Below are positions 39,576 to 47,866 of a DNA stretch of 52,609 bases, piece by piece (the first letter of the stretch is position 1; every line of letters starts with the position of its first letter). A program made the position numbers and the translations under genes. Source of the DNA: Stenotrophomonas acidaminiphila. Its GTDB lineage: Bacteria > Pseudomonadota > Gammaproteobacteria > Xanthomonadales > Xanthomonadaceae. The stretch lies in the NCBI RefSeq assembly GCF_001431595.1, contig NZ_LDJO01000001.1:1-52609 (forward strand). The letters run 5' to 3'. The notes beneath the pieces are model-generated. The model was not told where the DNA came from, made no database searches, and saw nothing but the letters and a program-made list of their open reading frames with translations.

Positions 39576-40792
39576 CCGGTACCGCTGGTGGCTGCCGGCC
39601 AGCGCAGCTCGCAACGGGCCATGCCGGCCGCCACCTGCATTTCCAGCCGCCAACCGACACGCGCGGCCAGCCGCCGGGCGATCTCCAGGCCGAGGCCAAA
39701 GCCCGGCACGTCGGCCGCCGCCTGCCGGTTGCATATCACCAACCGCCCAGCATCGGCCTCCACGCCGATGACGCCGGCGTCGCCGTGCTGGATCGCATTG
39801 AGCAGCAGATTGGCCAGCAGCGTCTCCACCACCTCGCGCGGCGCGTCCCAACACAGCCCCGGGGCGATGCGGACGTCGAACGCCTGCGCGCGGGCGCCCG
39901 CCAGCGGTTGCAGTTCGTCGACCAGTTCGTCCAGCGCCGGCCGCGCCGGGGTGGGTTGCCCGCCGCACAGCACCGTATCGGCGGACAGCCACAGGATCGC
40001 GTTGCCCGCCCGCTCCAGCCGCGACAGCGCGCGCCGCAGCCGCGACAACGCCGGAGACGATGGAGTCGCCGCCGTGGCTTCTTCCAGCAGCGCCAGGCTG
40101 GTGCGTGCCGACTGCAGCGGCGTGCGCAGCTCATGGGCGAGGAAGGCGAGCGTCTGCCGCTCGCGTTCGACCGCCTGGTGGCGGCCGCGCCAGACATCGG
40201 CATGCAGGCGCAGGATCTCGGCGAACTCGTGCACCGGTTCCGCGCCGGCCAGGGCGTCAAGGCTGGCCGGGTCCGGCGCCGACCGCACCTGCGACAGCAG
40301 GCGCCGCGCATGCCGCTGCGCACGGCCGACGAAGGCATTGGCCAGCAGCCAGGCGCACAGCAGGGTCGAGCCGAACACCGCCGCGGCAGGGCCCAGGCCG
40401 GCGCGCAGGCCGGCGGTCACCGTGAGCTCGCCGGTGACGTCGTACAGCAGCACCGCGCGCGTACCGTCCGCCGCGGACAGCAGCAGCGCATGCACGTAGC
40501 GCCCGTCATCGCGCCTGAACTCGGTGATCGTCCCGGCGCCGCGGTCGCCCAGCCGCTGCCGTTCCGCGGCCGGAAGCCGGTCGAACGCGACCCACTGGAA
40601 ATGCTCGGGCAGTGCCGGCGTGCGCATGTCCGCCGGCAGGGTTGCCGCGACCGTGCGCAGGCGCCGGTCGATGAAGCTGTCTTCCAGCACGAACAGCAAC
40701 AACAGGGTGGCGCCCGCGAACAGCAGCGACAGCAGCGCGGCGAACAGCATCCAGCGCCGGACCAGCGCGATGCGCAGGCTAAGCCGGCGCAT
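39569..40792 (-). CDS. Two-component sensor histidine kinase
   Basis: This membrane sensor of 407 residues has two transmembrane helices (about residues 14-36 and 134-153) framing a periplasmic domain of about 100 residues. The HisKA box is LAFLAHELRTPLQSAR with phospho-acceptor His220. The ATPase domain has the N box LLANLLLNAIQHGD and a G2 element PGFGLGLEIARRL. The usual DxGxG box is not evident between them (VICNRQAAADVPG), as in some QseC/PhoQ-like relatives. Its start overlaps the regulator's stop by 14 bases, so the pair is co-translated. The signal is unknown. Confidence 0.92.
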   Translation of the reverse strand: MRRLSLRIALVRRWMLFAALLSLLFAGATLLLLFVLEDSFIDRRLRTVAATLPADMRTPALPEHFQWVAFDRLPAAERQRLGDRGAGTITEFRRDDGRYVHALLLSAADGTRAVLLYDVTGELTVTAGLRAGLGPAAAVFGSTLLCAWLLANAFVGRAQRHARRLLSQVRSAPDPASLDALAGAEPVHEFAEILRLHADVWRGRHQAVERERQTLAFLAHELRTPLQSARTSLALLEEATAATPSSPALSRLRRALSRLERAGNAILWLSADTVLCGGQPTPARPALDELVDELQPLAGARAQAFDVRIAPGLCWDAPREVVETLLANLLLNAIQHGDAGVIGVEADAGRLVICNRQAAADVPGFGLGLEIARRLAARVGWRLEMQVAAGMARCELRWPAATSGTGQ

Positions 40793-41489
40793 CGCCGCGC
40801 TCCGCGCTGAAGCGATAGCCGACGCCGCGCACGGTGGCGACCAGCGGCATGCCGAACACGCGCAGGCAATGCCGGCGCAACTGGTAGACATGCATGCGCA
40901 ACGGATCGCTGTCCGGCGGCTCGCCCTGCCACAGCAGCTCGCACAGTGCCTGCCGCGACACGACGCCCGGGCTGGCGCGCATCAGCTCGCGCATCAGCAC
41001 GAAACCGGCGGCATGCAGTGGCAGCGATTGCCCGGCGCGCTGCAGAAGATGGTGCCGCGTATCCAGCACGAAATCGCCGGCGCGCAGCGACAGTCCACCG
41101 CTGCAGGCAGCATGCGCGGTGATCGCGCGGGCGCGGGCCAGCAGTTCGGCGGGCGCGAATGGCTTGACCATGTAATCCACCGCTCCCGCCTCGAACGCCG
41201 CCAGCTTGTCGTCCAGCGCGCCACGCGCGGTGAGGAACAGCACCGGCGGGCGCAGGCCGGCATCACGCTTGAGCTCCCGGCACAGCGCCAGCCCGTCCTG
41301 CCCCGGCAGGTTCACGTCCAGCACCAGCAGGTCGAATGCCTGCGCCTGCAGGCGCAGCCGTGCCTGCGACGCGTTGTAGGCGAAATCCACCTCCACGCCG
41401 TGGCTGTCCAGGTAGTCGCCGATACCGGCGGCGATGTCGACATCGTCCTCCACCAGCAGCAGCCGCAATGACGGTGCGCGCAGCTTCAT
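40779..41489 (-). CDS. OmpR-family response regulator
   Basis: This regulator of 236 residues has a receiver domain with the acidic pair in LLVEDDVDIA, the phospho-acceptor Asp58 in DLLVLDVNLPGQDG, Thr87 in LFLTARG and Lys109 in DYMVKPF. A C-terminal winged-helix domain (VYQLRRHCLRVFGMPLVATVRGVGY read in two parts) binds DNA. The start at 41489 fits the receiver. It is the first gene of the pair with the kinase and lies 31 bases downstream of the anchored DJ-1/PfpI gene on the same strand. Confidence 0.95.
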   Translation of the reverse strand: MKLRAPSLRLLLVEDDVDIAAGIGDYLDSHGVEVDFAYNASQARLRLQAQAFDLLVLDVNLPGQDGLALCRELKRDAGLRPPVLFLTARGALDDKLAAFEAGAVDYMVKPFAPAELLARARAITAHAACSGGLSLRAGDFVLDTRHHLLQRAGQSLPLHAAGFVLMRELMRASPGVVSRQALCELLWQGEPPDSDPLRMHVYQLRRHCLRVFGMPLVATVRGVGYRFSAERGDAPA

Positions 41490-41520
41490 CGCCTTTTCCG
41501 TTCGGGGCGCGCGAGTGTAG

Positions 41521-42576
41521 TCATCCATGCGCCAGGCGTTGCAAGTGCCAGGCATCGCGCCAGCGCTGCTGCATCGCGGCCACCAGCGCATGCATCAGCA
41601 GCAGCCGCTTGTCGGCGCCGGGCAGCGAGCGGCGGACCTCCCGTGCGGCGGCGATGCCGCCCCGGCGATAGGCCTCCATCACCCGCACCGCCTGCTCTTC
41701 GCCGGTGGCTTCGCGCGGCGCCGGCACATGGCCCAGGGTCCTGACCATCGCCTCGGCGACCGACCACGTCGACCAGGGGTTCTGGCCGGTCACCAGGCGG
41801 CCGTCGACCACGGTGTTGTCCAGGTAGAGGCCACCTTCGACGAAGCGCGCGCCGCGCTGCGCCAGCGCGTCCTGCAGCAGCGTGTCGAAGCGCTGGCGCG
41901 CATCCTTCATCAGGAACAGCTCCTCGGCATTGCTGAAGCCGGTGACGCGGCGCCCGCGCAGCAGCGGCGTGCCGTCGTCCAGGGTCACCTCGAGCAACGC
42001 CGCCGGGCCATGGCATACCGCGCCGATCACGCCGCCGGCACCATGCACATGGCGCACGAGCCGGGCGATCGCGGCATTGCCGGGAAAATCGAACATCGCG
42101 CCCTTGCCGCCGACGAAGTACACCGCGGCGTAGCGCGTGGCATCCACCTGCTCCAGCGGCAGGCTGGCCGCGAGCCTGGCCCGCGCCTGCGCGTCGTTGA
42201 GGAAGGCATGGTCGGCCACGCCCATGTCCTCGTCGTCCACGCGCATCGGCGGCGGGCCGCCGAGCGGACTGGCGATGTCCACCTCGTAGCCGTTGGCGAT
42301 GAAGGTGTAATAGGCGCGCGCCAGCTCGGTCAGCTCGAAGCCGGCGCGCTTTTCGGTACCCGGGAACACCCCGGCGCTGCTGACCACGGCCAGGATCCGG
42401 CCACGCGCCGGTGGCGGTGCATCGCGCAGGAACGCCAGGTCGGCCACGCGACTGCGCGGATCGGCCGGAGGCTGGCTGCCCAGGTCCAGGCTGTACAGGT
42501 AAAGGCCCGCGCCTGCCGCCAGCACCAGCGCCGCAACCAGCCCGCCCAGCAGCAACCGCTTGATCCAACGCCGCAT
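41521..42576 (-). CDS. Membrane-anchored DJ-1/PfpI family protein
   Basis: Of 351 residues, an N-terminal helix (RLLLGGLVAALVLAAGAGLYLY, residues 8-29) anchors the protein in the inner membrane, with the rest probably periplasmic. The DJ-1/PfpI domain (about residues 60-290) has FELTELARAYYTF, DIASPLGGPPP and the nucleophile elbow GVIGAVCHGPAALLE with Cys188-His189. A C-terminal helical extension of about 60 residues (VMEAYRRGGIAAARE) is additional to the family. Most DJ-1 proteins are cytoplasmic, so the anchor is unusual. The start at 42576 has GGGAGTGG upstream. It is close to the two-component genes and may share their transcript. Confidence 0.85.
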   Translation of the reverse strand: MRRWIKRLLLGGLVAALVLAAGAGLYLYSLDLGSQPPADPRSRVADLAFLRDAPPPARGRILAVVSSAGVFPGTEKRAGFELTELARAYYTFIANGYEVDIASPLGGPPPMRVDDEDMGVADHAFLNDAQARARLAASLPLEQVDATRYAAVYFVGGKGAMFDFPGNAAIARLVRHVHGAGGVIGAVCHGPAALLEVTLDDGTPLLRGRRVTGFSNAEELFLMKDARQRFDTLLQDALAQRGARFVEGGLYLDNTVVDGRLVTGQNPWSTWSVAEAMVRTLGHVPAPREATGEEQAVRVMEAYRRGGIAAAREVRRSLPGADKRLLLMHALVAAMQQRWRDAWHLQRLAHG

Positions 42577-42670
42577 GTTCCACTCCCGGGCCGCGCCCAT
42601 GTTCGGTATGCGGCCACGTTGCAGCGGCGATGTAGAACCAGGATCAGTCCATGCATCCCGGCGCGGCGGC

Positions 42671-43444
42671 TCAGAATCCGTAGCGCAGGAAGCCGCCGTC
42701 CACCGCGATGCACTCGCCGGTGACGTAGCTTGCAGCCGGCAGGCACAGGAAGCCGACCGCCGCGGCCACTTCCTCCGGCTCGCCAATGCGGCGCATCGGC
42801 GTGCGCGCGATCACTTCGTCGTAGTAGTCGGCGTCGGACAGCGGCCCGGAGGTGCGCCGGGTGCGGATGTACCACGGCGCCACCGAGTTCACCCGGATGC
42901 CGTCCTCGGCCCATTCGCAGGCGAGGTTGCGGGTCATCTGCTGCAGCGCCGCCTTGGTCATGCCGTAGACCACGCCGCTGCGCACATGGGTGATGCCGGA
43001 AACGCTGCCGACGTTGACGATGGCCGAGGCGGCGTGGCGGGTGAGCAGCGGGTAGGCGTAGCGGGATAGCTCGAATGCCGAGAACAGGTTGGTCTCGAAG
43101 ATGCCGCGCCACTCGTCCTCGCTGTAGTCGTTGGCCGGCCTGGTGATGTTGCCGCCGGCGTTGTTGACCAGCAGGTTCAGCCCGCCATGGTCCTCGACCC
43201 AGTCCAGGATCGCCTGGCGGTCCTCGTCGTCGGCGACGTCGGCCGACAGGCCATGGATGGCGCGGTCGGGGAACTCGTCGGCCAGGTCGTCGCGCGCCTG
43301 CGCCAGTGCGTCCGCATCGCGCGCCACCAGCAACAGGTCGGCCCCGAAACCGAGCAGTTCGCGCGCGATCGCCAGGCCGATGCCGGCGCTGGCGCCGGTG
43401 ATCAGTGCGGTCTGTCCGTCCAGCCGCCAGCGGTTCGTGTTCAT
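42671..43444 (-). CDS. SDR family oxidoreductase (tropinone reductase-like)
   Basis: This short-chain dehydrogenase of 257 residues has the NAD(P) motif ALITGASAGIGLAIA, NNAG in LNLLVNNAGGNI, the catalytic Ser in VNVGSVSGI and Tyr-x-x-x-Lys in VVYGMTKAA. It ends YVTGECIAVDGGFLRYGF. The order and the C-terminal sequence suit the tropinone-reductase-like group. The substrate cannot be predicted. The start at 43444 gives MNTNRWRLDGQ. It is 94 bases upstream of the anchored DJ-1 gene. Confidence 0.92.
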   Translation of the reverse strand: MNTNRWRLDGQTALITGASAGIGLAIARELLGFGADLLLVARDADALAQARDDLADEFPDRAIHGLSADVADDEDRQAILDWVEDHGGLNLLVNNAGGNITRPANDYSEDEWRGIFETNLFSAFELSRYAYPLLTRHAASAIVNVGSVSGITHVRSGVVYGMTKAALQQMTRNLACEWAEDGIRVNSVAPWYIRTRRTSGPLSDADYYDEVIARTPMRRIGEPEEVAAAVGFLCLPAASYVTGECIAVDGGFLRYGF

Positions 43445-43533
43445 GGGTGAAGGATACCGCCGCATCGGCCGCGGGTCAGGTTGCCGCCGCGGCGTTGTGT
43501 CAGGATGAGGCCAGCCTGCACAGGAGCACGCCG

Positions 43534-43746
43534 ATGGATATCCGTCATTGCCTGTTGCCGATGGCCCTGGCCCTGCTTGCCGGTTGCGGCAGCCCGCGGC
43601 CGCCGGAGACCGAGCGCCGGCCCGATCCGCAGGCCGCGGCGACGCGCCGCGACGACGCCCCGGCGCGGGTACAGGCCACCGCCACGCGCGCGGAGCCGGC
43701 CCCTACCGGGTGGAAACCTGCGCAGCCGACCGGCAACGCGCCGTAG
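43534..43746 (+). CDS. Small lipoprotein of unknown function
   Basis: This protein of 70 residues starts at ATG 43534 with AGGAG upstream. The signal sequence IRHCLLPMALALLAGCG contains the lipobox LAGC, so Cys20 would be lipidated. The mature part is short and rich in Pro, Ala, Arg and Thr, without a known domain. It is divergent from the SDR gene and convergent with sppA. Confidence 0.65.
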   Translation: MDIRHCLLPMALALLAGCGSPRPPETERRPDPQAAATRRDDAPARVQATATRAEPAPTGWKPAQPTGNAP

Positions 43747-43776
43747 CCACGCGCACGGCGGCGCCCGCTGAAACGA

Positions 43777-43800
43777 CAACGCCGCCCGGAGGCGGCGTTG
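43777..43800. terminator. Bidirectional terminator between the lipoprotein gene and sppA
   Basis: A perfect 10-bp stem CAACGCCGCC/GGCGGCGTTG with loop CGGA lies between the convergent genes. On the reverse strand it is followed by TCGTTT, fitting termination of sppA, whose stop is 23 bases away. Confidence 0.75.
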
Positions 43801-43822
43801 CCAGGTCACGCGGTGGCGGCCC

Positions 43823-45730
43823 TCACAAGCCGCAGAAGCAGTAGGCCAGCGCCTTGACCGGCGCGCCGTTGCGATCCTTCACCGCATCCTCGACGAAGCG
43901 CAGCTGCGCATCCATTTCCGGCATCGTGCGCGCCAGCATCAACCGCGCCATGCTGGAATCGGACAGCATCCAGGCGCCGGCGCGGCTGCCGGCGAAGCCG
44001 GTCATGAACTGCGCGAACGGCGTGGCCGCCTTCTCGATGTAGTTCACCCGGTACTTGTCCGGGTCGCCGAGCTTGGCGCGCCCGGCGGCGTCGGCGATCG
44101 CGGCCTTGAGGCCACCGAACGCGTCCACCAGCCCGCGCTCCTTGGCCTGGGCACCGCTCCACACGCGGCCGCGGGCGACCTCGTCGATGGCGTCCACGTC
44201 GCGGCCGCGCGCCTGCGCCACCTTGCCGGTGAAGTCGGCATAGCCCTTGTCGATGACCGACTGCACTACCCGGCCCACCGCAGGATCCATCGGCCGGGTG
44301 ACGTCGAACGCACCGGCGAAACGGGTGGTGCCCACGCCATCGGTATGCACACCGATCTTGTCCAGGCTGCGCGCGAAGTTGGGGATCATGCCGAAGATGC
44401 CGATCGAGCCGGTGATGGTCGATTCGTCGGCGTAGATGCGGTCGGCGTTCATGCTGATCCAGTAACCGCCGGACGCGGCCAGGTCGCCCATCGACACCAC
44501 CACCGGCTTGCCGGCGGCCTTGAGCGCGTCGACCTCGCGACGGATCTGCTCGGAGGCGAACACTTCGCCGCCCGGGGAATCCACGCGCAGCACCACCGCC
44601 TTGACGTCGTCGTCGTCGCGCGCGGCACGCAGCAGCGCCGAGGTGGAGACGCCGCCGACGCGGCCGGCCGGCAGGTCGCCCCCGGCGATTTCGCCCTCGG
44701 CCACCACCACCGCCACCTGCGGGCGGTGGTCGATCGGCGAGCGGCGCGCGTCCACCTGGGTCAGGTAGTCGCCCAGCGCGATCTGGCGGAAGCCGCCATC
44801 GGCGTCGCTGTCGGCCACGCCACGGTCGGTGAGCAGCGCTTCCACTTCCTCGCGGGTCTTGAGCCCGTCCACCAGCTTCTGCTGCAGGGCGAAGCGCGCC
44901 AGGTCGCCACCGGCGGCGGCGATGCCCTCGGGCAGCGTGTCGATGCCGGCGGCCAGCTGCGCGGCGTCGAGCTTGCGCGCCCTGGCGATGTCGCCCAGGT
45001 AGCGCTGCCACACGTCGTTCATCCAGAACAGGTCGGCTTCCTTGGCCTGCGGCGAGGCGGCGTCGAGCACGTAGGGCTCGGCGGCCGACTTGTACTCACC
45101 CACCTTGAACAGGTGCACGTCCACGCCCAGCTTGTCCTGCAGGCCACTGCGGAAGTACTGGCGGTAGCGCCCCAGGCCTTCAAGCAGCAGGCTGCCCATC
45201 GGGTCCAGGTAGACCTCGTCGGCCTGCGCGGCCAGCAGGTACTGCGACTGGCCCATGTTCTCGCTGAAGGCGACCAGCTGCTTGCCGGAGGCGCGCAGGT
45301 CCTGCAGCGCGGCGGCGACCTCGCGCATCGACGCGAAGCCCGAGGGCTGCAGCTTGTCCAGTTCCAGCACCACGCGCTCGATCTTCTTGTCGTCGCGCGC
45401 GGCCTCGATGGCGCGGATCAGGTCGCGCAGCTGGATTTCCTCGGCGTTGCTGTCGCCCACCGCCTTGGCCAGCGCACGGCTGACCGGGTCGGTGCTGTAC
45501 TGCTCGACCAGCCGGCCTTCCGGCGCGATCACCAGGGTGGTGCGGTCCTGCAGGATCTTGGCCGACGACGCGCCCTTGCCCATCGCCACCATCATCACGA
45601 TCAGCACCAGGAACAGCAGGCCGAAGAACACCAGGTTGAGGATCAGCCGCCGGGTGAAGTTCATCACGTCCCACAGCCCGACGAAGAAGCTGGCGATGGG
45701 GTTGCGGCGGGGCAGCGGTGGAGGATTCAT
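43823..45730 (-). CDS. sppA: Signal peptide peptidase SppA, 67K type
   Basis: This membrane serine protease degrades cleaved signal peptides. Of its 635 residues (the long, duplicated form), one N-terminal membrane helix lies at about residues 30-50. The catalytic Lys214 is in FKVGEYKSAAEPY and the catalytic Ser420 in GDLAASGGYW, close to the E. coli positions. VVLRVDSPGGEVFASE and ITGSIGIFGMIPNF are also family motifs. The start at 45730 (MNPPPLPRRNP) has GGAG upstream. It is probably single, ending at the hairpin at 43777-43800. Confidence 0.95.
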   Translation of the reverse strand: MNPPPLPRRNPIASFFVGLWDVMNFTRRLILNLVFFGLLFLVLIVMMVAMGKGASSAKILQDRTTLVIAPEGRLVEQYSTDPVSRALAKAVGDSNAEEIQLRDLIRAIEAARDDKKIERVVLELDKLQPSGFASMREVAAALQDLRASGKQLVAFSENMGQSQYLLAAQADEVYLDPMGSLLLEGLGRYRQYFRSGLQDKLGVDVHLFKVGEYKSAAEPYVLDAASPQAKEADLFWMNDVWQRYLGDIARARKLDAAQLAAGIDTLPEGIAAAGGDLARFALQQKLVDGLKTREEVEALLTDRGVADSDADGGFRQIALGDYLTQVDARRSPIDHRPQVAVVVAEGEIAGGDLPAGRVGGVSTSALLRAARDDDDVKAVVLRVDSPGGEVFASEQIRREVDALKAAGKPVVVSMGDLAASGGYWISMNADRIYADESTITGSIGIFGMIPNFARSLDKIGVHTDGVGTTRFAGAFDVTRPMDPAVGRVVQSVIDKGYADFTGKVAQARGRDVDAIDEVARGRVWSGAQAKERGLVDAFGGLKAAIADAAGRAKLGDPDKYRVNYIEKAATPFAQFMTGFAGSRAGAWMLSDSSMARLMLARTMPEMDAQLRFVEDAVKDRNGAPVKALAYCFCGL

Positions 45731-45799
45731 GGACGCTCCGGAAGGGGCTTGTTGCAAAGCAGGATACCCATAACCGGCGAGCCGGGCATGGGCTTCAAG

Positions 45800-47161
45800 T
45801 CAGGGTGCCGGCTGGAGGAACAGGCGCTGGCTGCTGATCCGCAGGCGCCAGCCCATCAGCACGGCGGCCGCGGTCAGGCCCATGATCAGGCCGATCCACA
45901 TGCCCTGCGGCCCCCAGCCCAGGCCCAGGCCGAGGCCGGCGCCGAGCGGCATGCCCACGCCCCAGTACGCGAACATGGCGATGAACATCGGCACGCGCGT
46001 GTCCTTGAGCCCGCGCAGCGCGCCGGCCGACAGCACCTGGATGCCATCGGGGAACTGGAAGGTCGCCGCGTACAGCAGCAGGGTGGAAGCCAGCGCGGCC
46101 ACCGCCAGGTCATCGGTGTACAGGCGCACCACCGCGTCGTGGCCCAGCAGCAGCACGGTGATCGACAGCATCTGCGTGACCAGCACGATCGCGTAGCCGG
46201 CCCAGGTGGCGCGGCGCACGCCCAGCGGATCGTTGCTGCCCACCGCATGGCCGACGCGTACGGTGGTGGCCTCGGCCACGCCCATCGGGATCATGAAGCA
46301 CAGCTGGGCGACATTGATCGCGATCTGGTGGGCGCTGGCCTCGACCGCGCCGATACGGCCGATCAGCAGCGCGGTGATGATGAACAGACCGCCTTCCATG
46401 AGCACGGTGATGCCGATCGGCAGGCCGGTACGCAGCAGGTCCCAGATCGCGCGCCAGCGCGGCGGCTCGAAATGCCCGAACAGCTGCAGGTGGGCGAAAC
46501 GCCGGGTCTTCCACAGGTAGCCGGCGAAACACAGCGCCTGCAGCCACATCGTCACCGACGAGGCGATGCCCAGGCCTTCGGCGCCCATTTCGGGAAAGCC
46601 GAAGCGGCCGTTGCACAGCGCATAGCCCAGCGGCCCCAGCACCAGCAGCCCGCCGAACCCGAGCAGCATGGTCGGCAACGTCCAGTGCATGCCCTCGCTC
46701 AGGTAGCGCATGCAGAAATAAAGCGTCAGCGCCGGCACGCCCCAGCGGATCGCATGCAGGAAGCCGGTGGCGCCGGGCACGATCTCCGGGGCGATGCCGA
46801 AGGCCGGCAGGAACGCCGGCACCACGCTGAGGAAAGCGAACATCAGCGCGCTCAGGCCCACGCCCAGCCACAGCGCCTGGCGGAACAGCGGGCCGATGTC
46901 GCGCTCGCGGCCGGCGCCGTGCAGCTGCGACACCGAGGCGGTCAGCGAGATCAGGGTGCCGATCGGCACCAGCATCGGCAGCCACAGCAGCGCGGTGCCG
47001 ATGCTGACAGCGGCGAACGTATCGGTACCGTGGTGGCCGGCGATGGTGTTGTCGACGAAGGCGATCAGGCCAGTCGAAACATGGCCCAGTACAAGCGGCA
47101 GGGCGAGCAACCCGGTGGCGCGCACTTCCTGGCGGAAGCGCGGCGTGGCGGTGATGGACAT
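45800..47161 (-). CDS. MATE family multidrug exporter (NorM-like)
   Basis: This inner-membrane antiporter of 453 residues has 12 predicted helices. It starts EVRATGLLALPLVLGHVSTGL with FVDNTIAGHHGTDTFAAVSI, the MATE N-lobe signature. ASAHQIAINVAQLCFMIPMG and TVRVGHAVGSNDP mark the second lobe. It is expected to use Na+ or H+ to export cationic drugs. The start at 47161 is preferred; upstream residues are not conserved. It is 69 bases upstream of sppA on the same strand and may share its transcript. Confidence 0.94.
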   Translation of the reverse strand: MSITATPRFRQEVRATGLLALPLVLGHVSTGLIAFVDNTIAGHHGTDTFAAVSIGTALLWLPMLVPIGTLISLTASVSQLHGAGRERDIGPLFRQALWLGVGLSALMFAFLSVVPAFLPAFGIAPEIVPGATGFLHAIRWGVPALTLYFCMRYLSEGMHWTLPTMLLGFGGLLVLGPLGYALCNGRFGFPEMGAEGLGIASSVTMWLQALCFAGYLWKTRRFAHLQLFGHFEPPRWRAIWDLLRTGLPIGITVLMEGGLFIITALLIGRIGAVEASAHQIAINVAQLCFMIPMGVAEATTVRVGHAVGSNDPLGVRRATWAGYAIVLVTQMLSITVLLLGHDAVVRLYTDDLAVAALASTLLLYAATFQFPDGIQVLSAGALRGLKDTRVPMFIAMFAYWGVGMPLGAGLGLGLGWGPQGMWIGLIMGLTAAAVLMGWRLRISSQRLFLQPAP

Positions 47162-47290
47162 GCGGGGAATGACGCGGACTGCGGCCGGCGCGGGACGCGC
47201 TGTTGCCGGGTCGCGGAAGCAGCGCATTGTAATGGCAATGGATGAAGCCGGGTGAAAGACGGCCGCACCACGCCTCCCGGCGCGCGCACC

Positions 47291-47866
47291 TCAGCGCGAT
47301 TCGGTGCTTTGCCGCAGCCAGTCCGCACGCTGGGCCTGAGGCAACGCCAGCAGCCGCTCGCGCAGCGCATCGCGTTCCTGCGGCGGGGTGCGTTGCGACA
47401 GCACGCCCAGTTGCGCCAGCTGCGTGGCATCGAGCTGGTACAGCAGGGCCAGCATCGGCGCGCGCTGGTGTTCGGGCAGGTAGCCCAGCAACGGTTGCAG
47501 CTTCGGATAGTGCGCGCCCAGTTGCGGCCCCAGCCGCCAGCCATCGCGATGCAGCCGATCCAGCGCCACGAAGCGGTTGCGCAGGGCCTCGCGCTCGGCG
47601 GGAGGCAACGCCGCCATGTCGGCCGCGGCCCGGCGCACGCGCTGGCGCTCGGATTCGGGCAGCGCGCGCCATGCCGCGTAGCGCGCGCGCAGTTCACGCT
47701 GCCGGGCCGGGTCCAGTGCCGGCCAGTGCGCCCGTGGATCGGGCCCGGGGGTGGCAGTGCCTGTTTGCGCGACAGGTACCGCAGGCAGCGCCGCCGGCGT
47801 CGCCAGCGACGGCGCGGCCGGCAGCAGCGCAAGCAGTAGCGGCAGCAATCGCTCAATCCTCGGCAT
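47291..47866 (-). CDS. DUF3106 domain-containing exported protein
   Basis: This protein of 191 residues has a signal peptide (RIERLLPLLLALLPAAPSLA). The mature part is helical and charged, with repeated ALPESERQRVRRAAADMAAL-like units (ARQRELRARYAAWRALPE, LPPAEREALRNRFVALDRL, TPPQERDALRERLLALPQA), the DUF3106 pattern. Function is unknown. Its start overlaps by 14 bases the end of the upstream sigma-like gene, so the two are translationally coupled and probably act together, perhaps as periplasmic sensor and membrane regulator. Confidence 0.87.
   Translation of the reverse strand: MPRIERLLPLLLALLPAAPSLATPAALPAVPVAQTGTATPGPDPRAHWPALDPARQRELRARYAAWRALPESERQRVRRAAADMAALPPAEREALRNRFVALDRLHRDGWRLGPQLGAHYPKLQPLLGYLPEHQRAPMLALLYQLDATQLAQLGVLSQRTPPQERDALRERLLALPQAQRADWLRQSTESR

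Noticed and set aside
44345..47245. A 966-codon forward frame over sppA and the MATE gene
   Set aside because: It is antisense to two certain genes; the His/Gln-rich composition is typical of shadow frames.
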